DNA of 64,000 nucleotides. Source: Serripes groenlandicus. Its lineage: Eukaryota > Mollusca > Bivalvia > Cardiida > Cardiidae. Below are positions 26,301-33,678 of the stretch, piece by piece (the first letter of the stretch is position 1; every line of letters starts with the position of its first letter). The notes beneath the pieces are model-generated. The model made no database searches and was not told the origin of the DNA. It saw only the letters and a program-made list of their open reading frames with translations. Location of the stretch: contig JASEVX010000007.1 in the NCBI GenBank assembly GCA_031761405.1, forward strand, positions 56,365,015-56,429,014, in the 5' to 3' direction. A program made the translations under genes and the position numbers.

Positions 26301-27644
26301 TTCTAGTTTCTGTCATTTTCCCATTATCCCCTATTTGCCTTCTACGATAGAGTTCCCTGTAACTTCGGTAAATCTCTCGTCATTTATACAGATTCCACAA
26401 GAAAATGTGATTCATGATGGCCAGTCGACTCAGTCCGATATGACCTTATCCCATGGGGGCAATGGACCTGTTCAAGTAGCCCCAGTTAGCATAGAAATGG
26501 CTGAGGGAGCTGGTAGCCTGGCTAGTCTGGGCGGAGGGAGAATAATGTTAACGGGTAGTGATGCTGCTCAGATTACTACAGACCCTGCAAGTAAGTTCAA
26601 CTTGGTTTACATACTTCTTATCAAGTACAACAACAATTTTTTGTGGCAGACAACGTTGAAAACATCACACAATAATATGGAACATTTCTTTAAATGAGAG
26701 CATTGTTATTGAATAGAGATGAAAATTTTGTGGCAAATAGAGAACTTGCTGACTATAAGCATTTTCTTTTGCCACTATTTTTTCCAAGTCTTCTGCTGCA
26801 GACGTGTCTGCATATTGGAAAGGAAAAAGTAAACAGAGAACAATAGCATGTATTGCACATTTCATTAAATGAGAGTAAAAACCAGGCCAACAGGGAGAGG
26901 GCATGTTTTCCTTATATGCAAATAGTTATTAATTAAAGATTGTTCAAGTTATTCTGATCTATTAAAAATCTGCCCACCAGGTGTTTTGGCAGTGTATGGA
27001 GTAAGAAATTGAAAGCTATTCAGGTTCTGAACATTAACCCTTTCCCTCATATAGACTCTTTCTGACGCCTCTGCAGCAGACGGCTTTTTGAAAACATAGT
27101 GACAAAAGAAGAAATTGCACAAAACGTGCAATTTCTCCTTATGTCACAATGTTTTCCACTTTTTGTCATAGGTTATCCATTTAATTATGGAAATTTTCTA
27201 TGTTTTGACAAAATATGTTCAAAGTCGTCTGCTGCAAATTTGTCGTATTAGGGAAAGGGTTAAATAATGTGATAGGTATAGGACCATCATGGTATTCTTG
27301 TTTTGAATGATGTAAAAAGGACGAATAACCTTGTTTTTAAATTTTCAGCGGGTATAATGACAATTCCAGTAGCGATGTATCAGAATCTGATTGCATCCAA
27401 CCAGAACACCATTGAGCTCCCAGAGGCTACAATCTCCCAGCTACATCAGCAACAACAACAACAACTCCTCAATCAGCAATATGAACAGTCTACACAGCAT
27501 GGAGCCCATGATCTTCAGACACAGGAACTCGTAGAAATGCAAACAGATCTAGTGACCCATCAGCCAATGGCTATGGAAGACGCTTCTAATCAAAATATTA
27601 CTGTGAGAGTTGTATCTCTAGAACCTAAATCAGAACCGTTGTGA
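11177..27644 (+). CDS. NRF1: NRF1 (nuclear respiratory factor 1) gene, eight coding exons, 507 aa
   Basis: NRF1 is a homodimeric bZIP-like nuclear transcription factor that binds GCGCAYGCGC-type sites and activates nuclear genes for respiratory chain, mitochondrial transcription and haem synthesis. Joined exons: 11177-11396, 12062-12176, 13650-13782, 14887-15033, 22201-22359, 24690-24944, 26392-26590, 27349-27644 (1524 nt). All introns are GT-AG and phases agree at every junction. The protein shows an acidic Ser/Pro N-terminus (res 1-73), an Ala run and the basic signal GRKKKRP (87-93), NPSIRKRQQTRLLR (99-112), the KLKACIEEY and IGQQAIVLC core (113-156), SMVMAELDQALAE, FIPEMLKYSTGR, KPGWGK, PIWWPNDVPWANVRSD (206-258), VSWTEALRAIVKNCY (259 on), then a Gln-rich activation tail. 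Order and length match animal NRF1 (about 500 aa). The ATG at 11177 is chosen because an in-frame TAA lies at 11162. A further small exon in the activation region cannot be excluded. Confidence 0.95.
11560..12050 (+). mobile_element. Family D long repeat fragment in NRF1 intron 1
   Basis: Ends in CAGGTGAGCGATGTAG...GGGCCTCTTGT, the usual terminus of the AGCTCACCTGAGC family; body motifs include AAATGTTTCTTGGATGACCCT. Confidence 0.6.
12062..12176 (+). CDS. NRF1: NRF1 coding exon 2 (nuclear localisation and basic region)
   Basis: Acceptor TTTTAG at 12061; the split codon G|GT gives Gly74. Encodes PVGIAAAAAIASGRKKKRP then HLFEINPSIRKRQQTRLL, nearly the same as vertebrate NRF1 (nuclear import signal and start of DNA-binding domain). 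Donor ACTCAG|GTAAAT, phase 2, splitting Arg112. Confidence 0.95.
12244..12466. mobile_element. TTAA MITE, old subfamily, near full length
   Basis: TTAACTCTTTCTCTTATACAG to GTGGGAAATGGCTAA, with the central palindrome around GAGCAATTTCTTC. In NRF1 intron 2. Confidence 0.85.
12630..12838 (+). mobile_element. tRNA-derived SINE (family A)
   Basis: Head GCCGTGGCCGAGTTGTTAGC with B-box-like TGTTTGATCCCC, body TAGTACTGGTTTGTTTACTC, AGGGATCATGAATAAGTGAA, tail ACTGAAATAATGTTGAA. In NRF1 intron 2. Confidence 0.85.
12860..13160 (+). mobile_element. Family D repeat fragment
   Basis: Repeated phrases such as ATATCTAGGCTTAGTTTGAT, CAGCCAGGTTGTC.CAGAC and a related phrase at 13057-13085 are the internal units of family D. 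Confidence 0.55.
13183..13386. mobile_element. TTAA MITE, strongly decayed
   Basis: TTTTGGCGCATCTGAGGTAG at the left, CTGCTGCAGATTTGTTATGT with GGGTAAGGGGTAAC at the right. Confidence 0.6.
13394..13629. mobile_element. TTAA MITE, intact, abutting NRF1 exon 3
   Basis: TTAACCCTTTCCCTCATA at 13394 to TGAGGGAAAGGGTTAA ending 13629. The exon 3 acceptor AG is at 13648-13649, so only 20 bases separate the element from the exon. Confidence 0.95.
13650..13782 (+). CDS. NRF1: NRF1 coding exon 3 (DNA-binding core, Cys-rich variant)
   Basis: Acceptor ATTTTCAG at 13649; AG|A completes Arg112. Encodes KLKACIEEYSTRIGQQAIVL, then a Cys-rich stretch (CCTPCKSSN, YKCFGS) ending PLENV. This fits exactly the gap between NPSIRKRQQTRLLR and the next exon in NRF1. 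The donor is GTG|GTGAGT, phase 0. A TTAA MITE ends only 20 bases before the exon. Family-D repeat DNA flanks both sides. Confidence 0.93.
13800..14260 (+). mobile_element. Family D repeat fragment in NRF1 intron 3
   Basis: Contains CCAAGTTCAAGAACCAGCCA, TTGACCTTGTCTGCTCTCTT, GTTTGTGGGCATAATGTCTG and GTTAATAACCAGCAAAATTG, internal family D phrases like those before exon 3. Confidence 0.55.
14405..14665 (-). mobile_element. tRNA-derived SINE (family C)
   Basis: On the - strand, head CACCTCGGTGGTACAGTGGT with GGTCTTGGGTTCGATCCCC as B box; tail GATTGATTGATTGACTG on the + strand. In NRF1 intron 3. Confidence 0.85.
14887..15033 (+). CDS. NRF1: NRF1 coding exon 4 (residues 157-205)
   Basis: Acceptor CATTTCAG at 14886, donor CACAG|GTGAGA, 49 whole codons. 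Encodes MKTCKSMVMAELDQALAEQ, an acidic/Pro linker (residues 176-190), and DGIPTPVDKMTQ, matching the DNA-binding and dimerisation segment of NRF1. Confidence 0.94.
15034..16020. other. NRF1 intron 4, first part, nothing recognised
   Basis: No repeat family or exon is seen in the first kilobase of this 7.2-kb intron. Confidence 0.6.
16030..16165. repeat. Short degenerate tandem repeat
   Basis: AATGCGGACAAATGTAATAT and close relatives repeat about three times (GCGGACAAA, TATAGAGGGAAAATGCGGAC). Confidence 0.7.
16698..16776. repeat. Two (AT)n tracts
   Basis: Two runs of alternating TA, 16698-16719 and 16752-16773, each followed by ACAACA: a duplicated microsatellite. Around them, 16430-16500 and 16845-16920 hold TTAA MITE scraps (GACGCATCTGCAGCGGACGA, ATTGAAAACATTGTGGGAAA). 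Confidence 0.8.
16920..17525. other. Intron 4 DNA, nothing recognised
   Basis: A 159-codon open frame on the - strand here has no protein-like features. Confidence 0.5.
17531..17960 (+). mobile_element. Family D repeat (AGCTCACCTGAGC start)
   Basis: TTTAGCTCACCTGAGCACGA, CTTTTGTCCGGCGTCTGTCG, then GGGATGAAACTTCACAGAAA, and two internal units with GGCGGGGCTTTTTTGCC.ATATGGCTATAG. The same family runs on the opposite strand at 42705-43925. Confidence 0.8.
18474..19004. mobile_element. 531-bp element with long inverted ends (AGGCCAACATTTTTTTAT)
   Basis: Left end AGGCCAACATTTTTTTATTT, then CTGTTTTACGAGAATG; right end is the inverse (TTCTCGTAAAACAGAATAT, AAAAAATGTTGGCCT). The interior is A/T-rich with AAATAAAATAAAA-type inverted arms and no ORF. 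Nothing is recognised in 17961-18473. Confidence 0.8.
19196..19290 (+). mobile_element. tRNA-like SINE head (family distinct from A-C)
   Basis: GCGCCCGGTTAGCTCAGTTG has a perfect A-box style TAGCTCAGTTGG; the B-box equivalent is GAGTTTGTGTCCCGG. The acceptor-stem pairing is lost, so it is not a functional tRNA gene. Confidence 0.6.
19328..19423 (-). repeat. Short inverted outlier of the TCGACACTCGACC array
   Basis: GGTCGAGTGTCGAGTAAGAA-type units, about five, in the opposite orientation to the main array 260 bp away. Confidence 0.9.
19681..20333 (+). repeat. Minisatellite, unit TTCTTACTCGACACTCGACC (20 bp)
   Basis: About 35 units, many shortened to 13 bp by loss of the CACTCGA step. Runs without stops in some frames, which creates long artefactual ORFs. 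In NRF1 intron 4. Confidence 0.97.
20581..20740. mobile_element. TTAA MITE, decayed
   Basis: TTAACCCTTTCCCAACATAT at the left, ATTCTGCAGCAAACAACTGT, then GAGAAATTGCTCATATTC. Confidence 0.65.
20741..21890. other. Intron 4 DNA, nothing recognised
   Basis: AT-rich, no repeat family seen. Confidence 0.55.
21890..22100. repeat. Pair of diverged direct repeats
   Basis: TTCTGCTCAATATCTCAAAA and TTCTGCTCAATGTATCCAAA, each followed by CCCTTTGA.CCA..ATCTT, about 140 bp apart. Confidence 0.65.
22201..22359 (+). CDS. NRF1: NRF1 coding exon 5 (Trp-rich DNA-binding segment)
   Basis: Acceptor GGAACAG at 22200, donor AAGAGG|GTAGGT, 53 whole codons. AQLRTFIPEMLKYSTGRSKP and PIWWPNDVPWANVRSDIRTE are the most conserved part of NRF1. 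The exon follows the largest intron (7.2 kb). Confidence 0.97.
22390..22660 (+). mobile_element. Dispersed repeat with CCGT tract after NRF1 exon 5
   Basis: TTATCCCCTCGGTTACGAAG to GAGGGGATGCATCCGCTTTG, with (CCGT)n near 22460 and AAGGTCATAGGTCAAAGGTC. It begins 30 bp after the exon 5 donor. Confidence 0.6.
22882..23100. mobile_element. Foldback MITE with ends around GTACAAGTTGGC
   Basis: Left GGAAAAGGTACAAGTTGGCT...GAACAGTG and right CACTGTTCAGAAATGCCAAC...TACTTTTTCC are inverted copies. One arm also occurs at 62165-62235. Confidence 0.75.
23727..23953. mobile_element. TTAA MITE, near intact
   Basis: Left TTAC is a degenerate TTAA, then CCTTTCCCTCATATAGACGC; right CGTATGAGGGAAAGGGTTAA. In NRF1 intron 5. 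Nearby 23283-23420 holds an older scrap. Confidence 0.9.
23960..24600. other. Intron 5 DNA with a GACCTTTGACC-type dispersed repeat
   Basis: CAGTGACCTTGACCTTTGAC near 24138 and the following TGTGAAGATGAAGTGTCACA are typical of an old dispersed repeat; edges are unclear. Confidence 0.4.
24690..24944 (+). CDS. NRF1: NRF1 coding exon 6 (end of DNA-binding domain, start of activation region)
   Basis: Acceptor TTCAATCAG at 24689 and donor ATCA|GTAAGT at 24945. Opens with VSWTEALRAIVKNCYRHH (cf. family VSWTQALRTIVKNCY), then a Gly/Asp/His linker and MVQTINNPDGTLSIIQI, the NPDGT motif also found in vertebrate NRF1. 85 codons, phase 0. An alternative donor, TCG|GTAACA ten bases earlier, is weaker. 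Confidence 0.94.
24971..25057. mobile_element. TTAA MITE, truncated
   Basis: TTAACCCTTTCCCACATATA starts 27 bases after the exon 6 donor; the copy breaks off before the next element. Confidence 0.75.
25058..25287. mobile_element. TTAA MITE, intact
   Basis: TTATCCCTTTCCCTCATACG to ATGAGGGAAAGGGTTAA. Scraps of a further copy extend to about 25415. Confidence 0.92.
25415..25590 (+). mobile_element. Dispersed repeat with GTCGTCGGCGGCGACGGCGT
   Basis: TTAGCTCGACTTTTGAAAAA, ACGAGAGCTATTGTCATGAC, the GC-rich core, then GCGTCTGTGCCGTACGCGGTG. The core is the most GC-rich string in the intron. Confidence 0.55.
25624..25853. mobile_element. TTAA MITE, intact
   Basis: TTAACCGTTTCCCTCATATA to GATGAGGGAAAGGGTTAA; TTAA at both ends. 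Confidence 0.95.
26392..26590 (+). CDS. NRF1: NRF1 coding exon 7 (activation region)
   Basis: Acceptor TTATACAG at 26391, donor GCAA|GTAAGT, 66 codons plus one base. Contains GNGPVQVAPVSIEM and SLGGGRIMLTGSDAAQ; both motif types occur in the C-terminal half of vertebrate NRF1 (GNGPVQVA, LQGGGQIVLSG) but in the opposite order, so this region has been rearranged or has diverged. Confidence 0.85.
26640..26830. mobile_element. TTAA MITE, old subfamily, decayed
   Basis: TGTGGCAAATAGAGAACTTG, AAGCATTTTCTTTTGCCACT and CTTCTGCTGCAGACGTGTCT. Confidence 0.6.
27034..27263. mobile_element. TTAA MITE, intact, before NRF1 exon 8
   Basis: TTAACCCTTTCCCTCATATA to TATTAGGGAAAGGGTTAA, 85 bp from the exon 8 acceptor. 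Confidence 0.95.
27349..27644 (+). CDS. NRF1: NRF1 coding exon 8 (C-terminus, stop TGA)
   Basis: Acceptor ATTTTCAG at 27348; A|CG gives Thr410. Encodes GIMTIPVAMYQNLIAS (family VQIPVSMYQTVV), then a Gln-rich tail with six Gln in a row, and ends at TGA 27642-27644. Candidate poly(A) signals AATAAA lie at 28313-28318 and 28653-28658, the latter inside a transposon tail. Confidence 0.92.
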
Positions 27645-28320
27645 TTAAATAGTATTTTCTTTTTGGTATTCAAAGTAATCGTCCCACAACATTTGTCTAA
27701 TGGAATAGTAACAAATTTCATTGGATAATGACCAGGTTCCAAAACTATTAAATATATTCTGTGCTCAGAATTTGTGCTCAAGTATCTGATTGGTCAGAAG
27801 CAAACTCGTTCTCAAAATTGACCAATCAGGAGCCTTATTTGTAAGCATGGAATTAATTTCTGTGTACTGAGAACATTTTCAGAGTTTATAGTTTTTGACT
27901 CTGATTATATCTTGTTATCTATGAAGTGAACACCAGCTTACTCATTGGTATGTGAATTAACCCTTTTCCACATGAAAATGTATTTTGATACATCTGAAGC
28001 ACACTCCTTTTGAAAATATAATTTTTAGAGATTTTTCATTTTTTTGCCAAGATGTTCTTTTTGTGACCATTTCTGTTCTTCATGTGTGTTTAGGATGCTT
28101 TTATGACTAGAAAACTAAACGTGATGGTACTTATCAGACTATGCACTGTTGATGATGGCTGATCTGGATCTTCCCTGGTCTCTAATGTCCCAAGAATGTG
28201 TTTTTGTCTGTGTGGCTCTTGCATATTATAGGAAACATTAATTTTTTCAAAAAAATTACCAATCAGCAAGACTTTATTTTTGTCATAACAACAATTTATC
28301 CTGAATTATACAAATAAATT
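27645..28320 (+). other. NRF1: NRF1 3' UTR (candidate)
   Basis: Follows the stop codon and runs to AATAAA at 28313. It includes an inverted pair CTGATTGGTCAGAAG / ATTGACCAATCAGGAG near 27788-27832 and a decayed MITE at 27957-28110. The true transcript end is not visible. Confidence 0.45.
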
Positions 28321-28559
28321 TTGTTATTTATATATCTGTGTTTACTTTTCTGTCTAATATGCATTTAAAAGACGATATATAGTTCGATATATTTTTATTC
28401 TGAGATTAAAGAAGATAACATTGTGATGAAATACAACATTTTTAATTTTTAAAAATGTTTTCCATATATCTTCTGCTGCAGACGCATTAAATGTTGTTTA
28501 AAATATGGAAAATTTCATTAACTTTAATCATATTGGTTGTATACTAATTTTGTCTATAT

Positions 28560-28680
28560 TTGAATATCTTCTAAAAGTTAATGATGTCACTCCAATGAAT
28601 TTATTATGTACATGTAAATTATGTATAATGGCCCGGAGGCCTTACGTTACTGAATAAAATATTTGTATTTGTATTTGTAA
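28560..28680 (+). mobile_element. 3' tail of a non-LTR retrotransposon
   Basis: GGCCCGGAGGCCTTACGTTA, CTGAATAAAATATTTG and a (TATTTG)n end, the usual tail form of truncated non-LTR elements in molluscs. Confidence 0.6.
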
Positions 28681-28703
28681 CATCATTATATTGATTTCGC
28701 ATG

Positions 28704-28929
28704 TTAACCACTCATACAACAGTTCTGCAGCAGACGACTTTGAACATATTTGTGGAAAAAAAGGGAAAAACTCTACATTTGAATGGATAACCTATGACTA
28801 AAAGTGGAAAACATTGTTGCAAAAGGAGAAATTGCTTGTTTTGAGCAATTTCTTCTTTTGTCACTATGTTTTCAAAAAGCCGTCTGCTGCAGAGACGTCA
28901 GAAAGCGTCTAAATGAGGGAAAGGGTTAA
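28704..28929. mobile_element. TTAA MITE, near intact
   Basis: TTAACCACTCATACAACAGT to ATGAGGGAAAGGGTTAA; TTAA at both ends. Confidence 0.92.
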
Positions 28930-29604
28930 GTACTACATTGTAGGACAATAAGAGTATAAACATACACAACAAGGAATATATACTATTATAAATTAACTTG
29001 ATTTTATACATAACTTCATTCATAATTAAATTATGTAAAAGTAACTTGAGTGTTTTGGTACAAAACATACGTCTCATCTTCTTTGGGTCAAGCAACTAAA
29101 GATCATTTGGAAAAAATGGTAATAACGTGTTTGCTCGAACCAGGGGTCCTAAGTTTGATTCCAAGTTCAGGAGTACTGGCGTGAGAGCCAGGAAAGACAA
29201 GGTATGCTGGATTGCCACCATGATATTAAAAATACTGAAATAATGTTGATAATATTTACATGTAAATTGTAATGATATGTTTTGACGACCCCCAATCAAT
29301 GTAAGTGTAAAACACAAAATTAACAATTAATAAATGAAGAAAATAAATGTCAAATTTTTAAAATCAACTGAATTTCATGTTTTTTTAAAAATAAAAAAGG
29401 AAGTGTGCTCCAAACAATGCTATGAGGGGTTTATATATTAAAGATGTACATGTAACTATAAGTCAAGTTTGAAATTCCTAGCAGTTGTGCTTTTGGAGAA
29501 AAATTAAAAAAAAAAAACATGAACATTTGACATTTGGAAATATAAAGTTGAAATACACAAACATGCACATAAACCAAACTGCATGACCATACAACTCGTT
29601 TTAT

Positions 29605-30260
29605 TAGCTCACCTGAGCAGGAATACTTAAGGTGAGTCTTTGTAATCACTCTTTGTCCTTTGTCAACAATTTGCTTGCTAATACTCTAGAAGTTACTGTT
29701 TTCATCCAATCTCCATGAAACTTATTCAGTTTGTTTATCTTGATGATGTCTAGGCAAACTTAGTTTGTATATATTGATGATATCAAGGCAAAGTTCGAAT
29801 ATGGTTAAAAAACTAGGGCACTCAGCCGAATTGAAGGAAAATCTTTTTAACACTGGAAGCAACATTTCAAATTTCAGTTTGTTAAAACTGTAAGCATTTG
29901 TCTTGATGATATCTAGGCTTAGTTCATGTTTGGTCAAACAAGGTTACAAAGCCAGATTTTATTTAAAGAATTGTTCGCACTACAGACCATTTTTTTGGCT
30001 TGAGATTGTTGAAACTTTGTCAGAACGTTATATTGGTGAAATCGAGACCAATTTCGAACATTGGTCAAAAACCAGATCACTTGGCCAAATTGATGGAAAT
30101 TCTTTTTAACACTGAAAGCCATATTTCTTTTTTGAGCATGATTAATCTTGGTCAAAACGTTTGTCTTGATGATATCTAGGATATGTAAGATAATGGGTAA
30201 TGTTTGGTCAAAAACTAGGTTGCTAGATCAAATTTGAGAAAGATATTGTTAACACTCCAG
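29605..30260 (+). mobile_element. Family D repeat
   Basis: TTAGCTCACCTGAGCAGGAA, then four or more diverged units with TTGATGATATCTAGG, GGTCAAA.A.TAGG and AATCTTTTTAACACTG. Confidence 0.75.
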
Positions 30261-30484
30261 GCTGCATATTTGACTAGAACAACTTGAAACATTGTCAGAA
30301 TATAGGTCATGAGGCCATTTTTGAAGGAAAATCTTGTTAATACTATGGAAGCCACAGTTTTTAAATTTTGTCTCATAAATGTTTATTTCGTACCACAAAA
30401 TTATAGTGAAATTCATTGTGACCGAGGCTTTAAATCTGGCTTCTGCGTTCGTCAGGGCGGAACAAAATCGGAATTGAACCTGTC

Positions 30485-30700
30485 CAACATAAATCGAAAA
30501 TGCAGCAGACGGATTTAAAACCATACCAATCAAAACATGGAAAATATTCTAATGAAAGTATAATTATTGAATAAGGTTGAAAACATGGTGATAAAAGGAG
30601 CATTTGCTTATTATGAGCAAGTTCTCCTTTTGCAACAATGTTTTCGAAAGTTGTCTTCTGCAAAGGCGTTGGAACGAGATTGTAAGTGGTAAACGGTTAA
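30485..30700. mobile_element. TTAA MITE, old subfamily, decayed
   Basis: AACATGGTGATAAAAGGAGC, TGAGCAAGTTCTCCTTTTGC, ending GGTAAACGGTTAA. Confidence 0.7.
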
Positions 30701-30716
30701 CAACCTTCACCTTTAT

Positions 30717-30748
30717 CTGGGACTACTAATACGTATTAGTAGTCCCAG
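30717..30748. repeat. Perfect 32-bp palindrome without loop
   Basis: CTGGGACTACTAATAC followed directly by its reverse complement. Followed at 30855-31060 by family D fragments (CTTCTCCTCCCAAACTATGT). Confidence 0.95.
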
Positions 30749-31144
30749 CCTTTATCGATCAAAAGTGTGATGTGGTTGTATTATTATTTCTAAGCTTCAT
30801 CACATAAAACCGACATTCATGTCTGTTAGCCTTATATTGACTTTAGTGAAAACTTTATAAATCTTCTCCTCCCAAACTATGTGGCCAATTTTCAAATAAT
30901 TTTGCAGAAATGTTCCTTGGGTGAGACACTACGAGATTCCTACACGCTATGGTAGTTTGCCAAAAAACATGGCCACCATGGGTCAGGGCTGTTTGGAGAT
31001 TTAATTGTTGCATAATGGCAGTGGAGCGATACTGGCCCTCTCGGGTCTCTTGTATTAGCTTACCTGACCACAAAATGAATAAATGTGGTTGGCATGACCA
31101 ATCACATTGCATAAGTCAGGCCATCATGGCCCTCTTGCTCCTAG

Positions 31145-31280
31145 TTGAGGGGTTATAATTTCGACTGACTGGCTGGTGTCGGAATAAATGGACCAGTAGT
31201 AATAGTAACTTACTCAGGAAACGTGATATAACTGAAATATTGTTGAAAGCGGCGTAAAACACCAAACAATCAATCATTTG
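31145..31280 (+). mobile_element. SINE family C tail
   Basis: ATTTCGACTGACTGGCTGGT, GTGATATAACTGAAATATTG and AAACACCAAACAATCAATC, the tail of family C in + orientation. 31310-31475 looks like a headless family B copy. Confidence 0.7.
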
Positions 31281-31479
31281 TCCTAGATTGACAACATCGA
31301 CAAGCGTAGTTCTTCTTCCACCAATGGATTACATAGACTGGGATTGTAACTAGTTACCTGGCAAGAATGTTGTGTTATGTACTGGTGCTATTAAGCCATG
31401 AAACACTTTGGGTGATATAAGTGAAATATCGTTAAAAATGGCGCTTAACTCTAAATCAATCCATCACCAGCCGAAACTC

Positions 31480-32285
31480 TCATGTGACTTGTAGGGCCAG
31501 GTTTATCAGTAATACGTGTTATAAATTAATTGATTTTATTTTTCATAAAATTTATGTACACAATATATATCAGGCATCTTTAACATAGGCGACAATGTAG
31601 AAATAAACTACCTTTAAATATGCAGTGACTTGTATGATATCCATGTAGGTCGTTGGTCAATAATTAAACGACCAAAATGACATTTGTACCGTTAGTGGTA
31701 ATGCATCATCACTGACGTGAACAGACGGAATATTCCTAACTAAATATCAAAAAGGATACATCCGATTTAGCACCCATACATGCATCATTTAAGCCTGTTT
31801 GGTCAATAAACAAATTGTAAAGTCATTAGATGGCAATATTTACAGGTCCAATATTTCGTAAAAGTTTGAGTCGCTTGCATTCAGAATTTGAAAAACAAGA
31901 AAACAGTTAATGATGGAGAAACTGCTCATTTTGAGCAAATTCTTTTTTCAACGCTGTTTTCAAAAGTTTTCTTTACCGAGTGGTAGTTAAACCAGACATA
32001 CAGTAAGGACAGCGTGGTATAGCTGACTATACGCCCCTGTAGTAGATGGTTTTAATTAAAAATATTGCAGGAACACCACAATGTTTTTTACTTTTTATCT
32101 GTAACACATTGATAATTTATTTTGTCTTCTGTTATTTAATATTACCGAAGACTTTTCACAATGCAGACGACAATTAACGATATTATACACGTCAAAGGGT
32201 GAAACATAACATCTAGATAATATGCTTTCATTGGACAGACTTATCCTGATATATGATGTTATATACATGCTATTTCTGTTAAAAT
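31480..32285. other. Intergenic DNA between NRF1 and globin, little recognised
   Basis: Only a decayed MITE scrap (about 31840-31990, CTGCTCATTTTGAGCAAATT). Confidence 0.5.
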
Positions 32286-32291
32286 ACATAT

Positions 32292-32571
32292 GAACCGTCC
32301 CGCGAGAAAACCAACATTGTGGTCTCTGCGTAATGTATCAACCCAGATCAGTCCAGATGTCATCGACTATCGACCCAGATCAGTCCGCGCAGGCTTATCC
32401 GGACCGACACAATCCGTCTCAGGGGGAAAGAGGTATAGAGTAATGATTCCTGAAACAGAAAATCCACAGGAGGCGAAACGTGTTTCCGGGTTAGCCTGCG
32501 CGGCATGCTTAAGCTGATCCGGGTCGATACTTTTCGCAGAGTCCAGTGTTGGTTTTCTCGCTGGACGGCTC
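32292..32571. mobile_element. Family F foldback element, intact
   Basis: GAACCGTCCCGCGAGAAAAC to TTTTCTCGCTGGACGGCTC, inverted ends; interior with CGCAGGCTTATCCGGACCGA and GTTAGCCTGCGCGGCATGC as a second inverted pair and AATGATTCCTGAAACAGAAA. Confidence 0.9.
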
Positions 32572-32608
32572 AATTAGGTGCATCATCTTATCATTGCGTA
32601 TATTTCTT

Positions 32609-32827
32609 TACCCTTCCCACATAGAAACGCATATGTAGCCGACGAATTTTGTCAAAACTTGTCAAAATGAGAAATTGCTCACAATGAACAATGTCTCTGT
32701 TTGTCGAAATGTTTTTAACTTTGTTCAATAATTAAAGTCATGATTATTTATAGAGATATTCAATACTTTAGCCCAGATATCTTCAAAGTTGTAGGATGCA
32801 GATGTATCGTACGTGGGAAAGGGTAAA
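32609..32827. mobile_element. TTAA MITE, old subfamily, complete but decayed
   Basis: TTTACCCTTCCCACATAGAA to ACGTGGGAAAGGGTAAA. Confidence 0.8.
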
Positions 32828-32829
32828 AA

Positions 32830-33270
32830 CAGAAACAGATGAACGTATATAATATAAACCATCTTACTTTAAGCACACAAGTCAGATGTACGTTTTTAGA
32901 CCTAGGACAGATAGCTTGTTTTTGAAATTTCTGTTGTCGCTAGGAGCGAAGCCGGCGCAGGTGCAAACACTCTTCGGCCTACGGTATACTGGTAGATTTC
33001 AGCCCTCCTATGATAACTTTGCTCTAACTTTGTTACGTGGGCATATTTTAATATTCCTAATATTTCTAGTTGGTAAAAGGCACATCTTAAACCTACGTTC
33101 ACTGGAACATTTTGGTAGCTCTCCGCTGCTAATCAACCAATCAAAGATCACCTACTGTACATTAGCCGTTATTTGATTGGTGGATAGGCAACCTTAAGGT
33201 ACCTAACTGTTTCTCTGAACGCAGTGTAGAACTAGGTTAATTTGTCTAGTAATATAATCATAAAAGGAAT
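32830..33270. other. Globin downstream flank, nothing recognised
   Basis: Open frames on both strands (about 32886-33176) have no protein-like features. Confidence 0.5.
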
Positions 33271-33274
33271 GTAT

Positions 33275-33487
33275 TTAACTCTTTCAGCGCCAAAGTCAAT
33301 ATTGAGCTTTTTGCAAACAATACAGATTCAGGCGAGTCAGCTCGTAACGAGCTGTCTCACCTGAAATCTGCATTGTTTAGCTGTGAGTTATAAAAATATT
33401 CCAAAAATCCTATAACATGAAAATAGAGTCGTCCGAGTTTGAATATGGAAGGGTCTACTTTAAACACTTCGGCGCTGAAAGGGTTAA
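33275..33487. mobile_element. TTAA MITE family G, intact
   Basis: TTAACTCTTTCAGCGCC to GGCGCTGAAAGGGTTAA, with an internal hairpin CAGGCGAGTCAGCTCGTAAC / GAGCTGTCTCACCTG. 54 bp past the globin stop. Confidence 0.95.
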
Positions 33488-33540
33488 TGTACGTAACTCC
33501 ACACGAATCAAACGTTCACACGACAATGGAGTATCCCTGT

Positions 33541-33678
33541 TTATTTTTTCGATGATTCAGCAGCATAGTCTCCTATAACCTTCATTATAACACGGCTTGT
33601 CTTAATCCATGCATTTTTCTGGTCTTTGTTTAATTTTCCCGTTTCGAAAGCGAATCCAGCAAAACAGTCTAGAGCTTT
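33541..33678 (-). CDS. Globin exon 3 (G and H helices, stop TAA)
   Basis: Acceptor TTGTTTCAG at 33679, then KALDCFAGFAFETGKL and KNAWIKTSRVIMKVIGDYAA, ending SSKK and TAA. The Trp in NAW is the usual H-helix position. An AATAAA hexamer overlaps the stop codon, and others may serve further on. Confidence 0.9.
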   Translation of the reverse strand, partial: KALDCFAGFAFETGKLNKDQKNAWIKTSRVIMKVIGDYAAESSKK

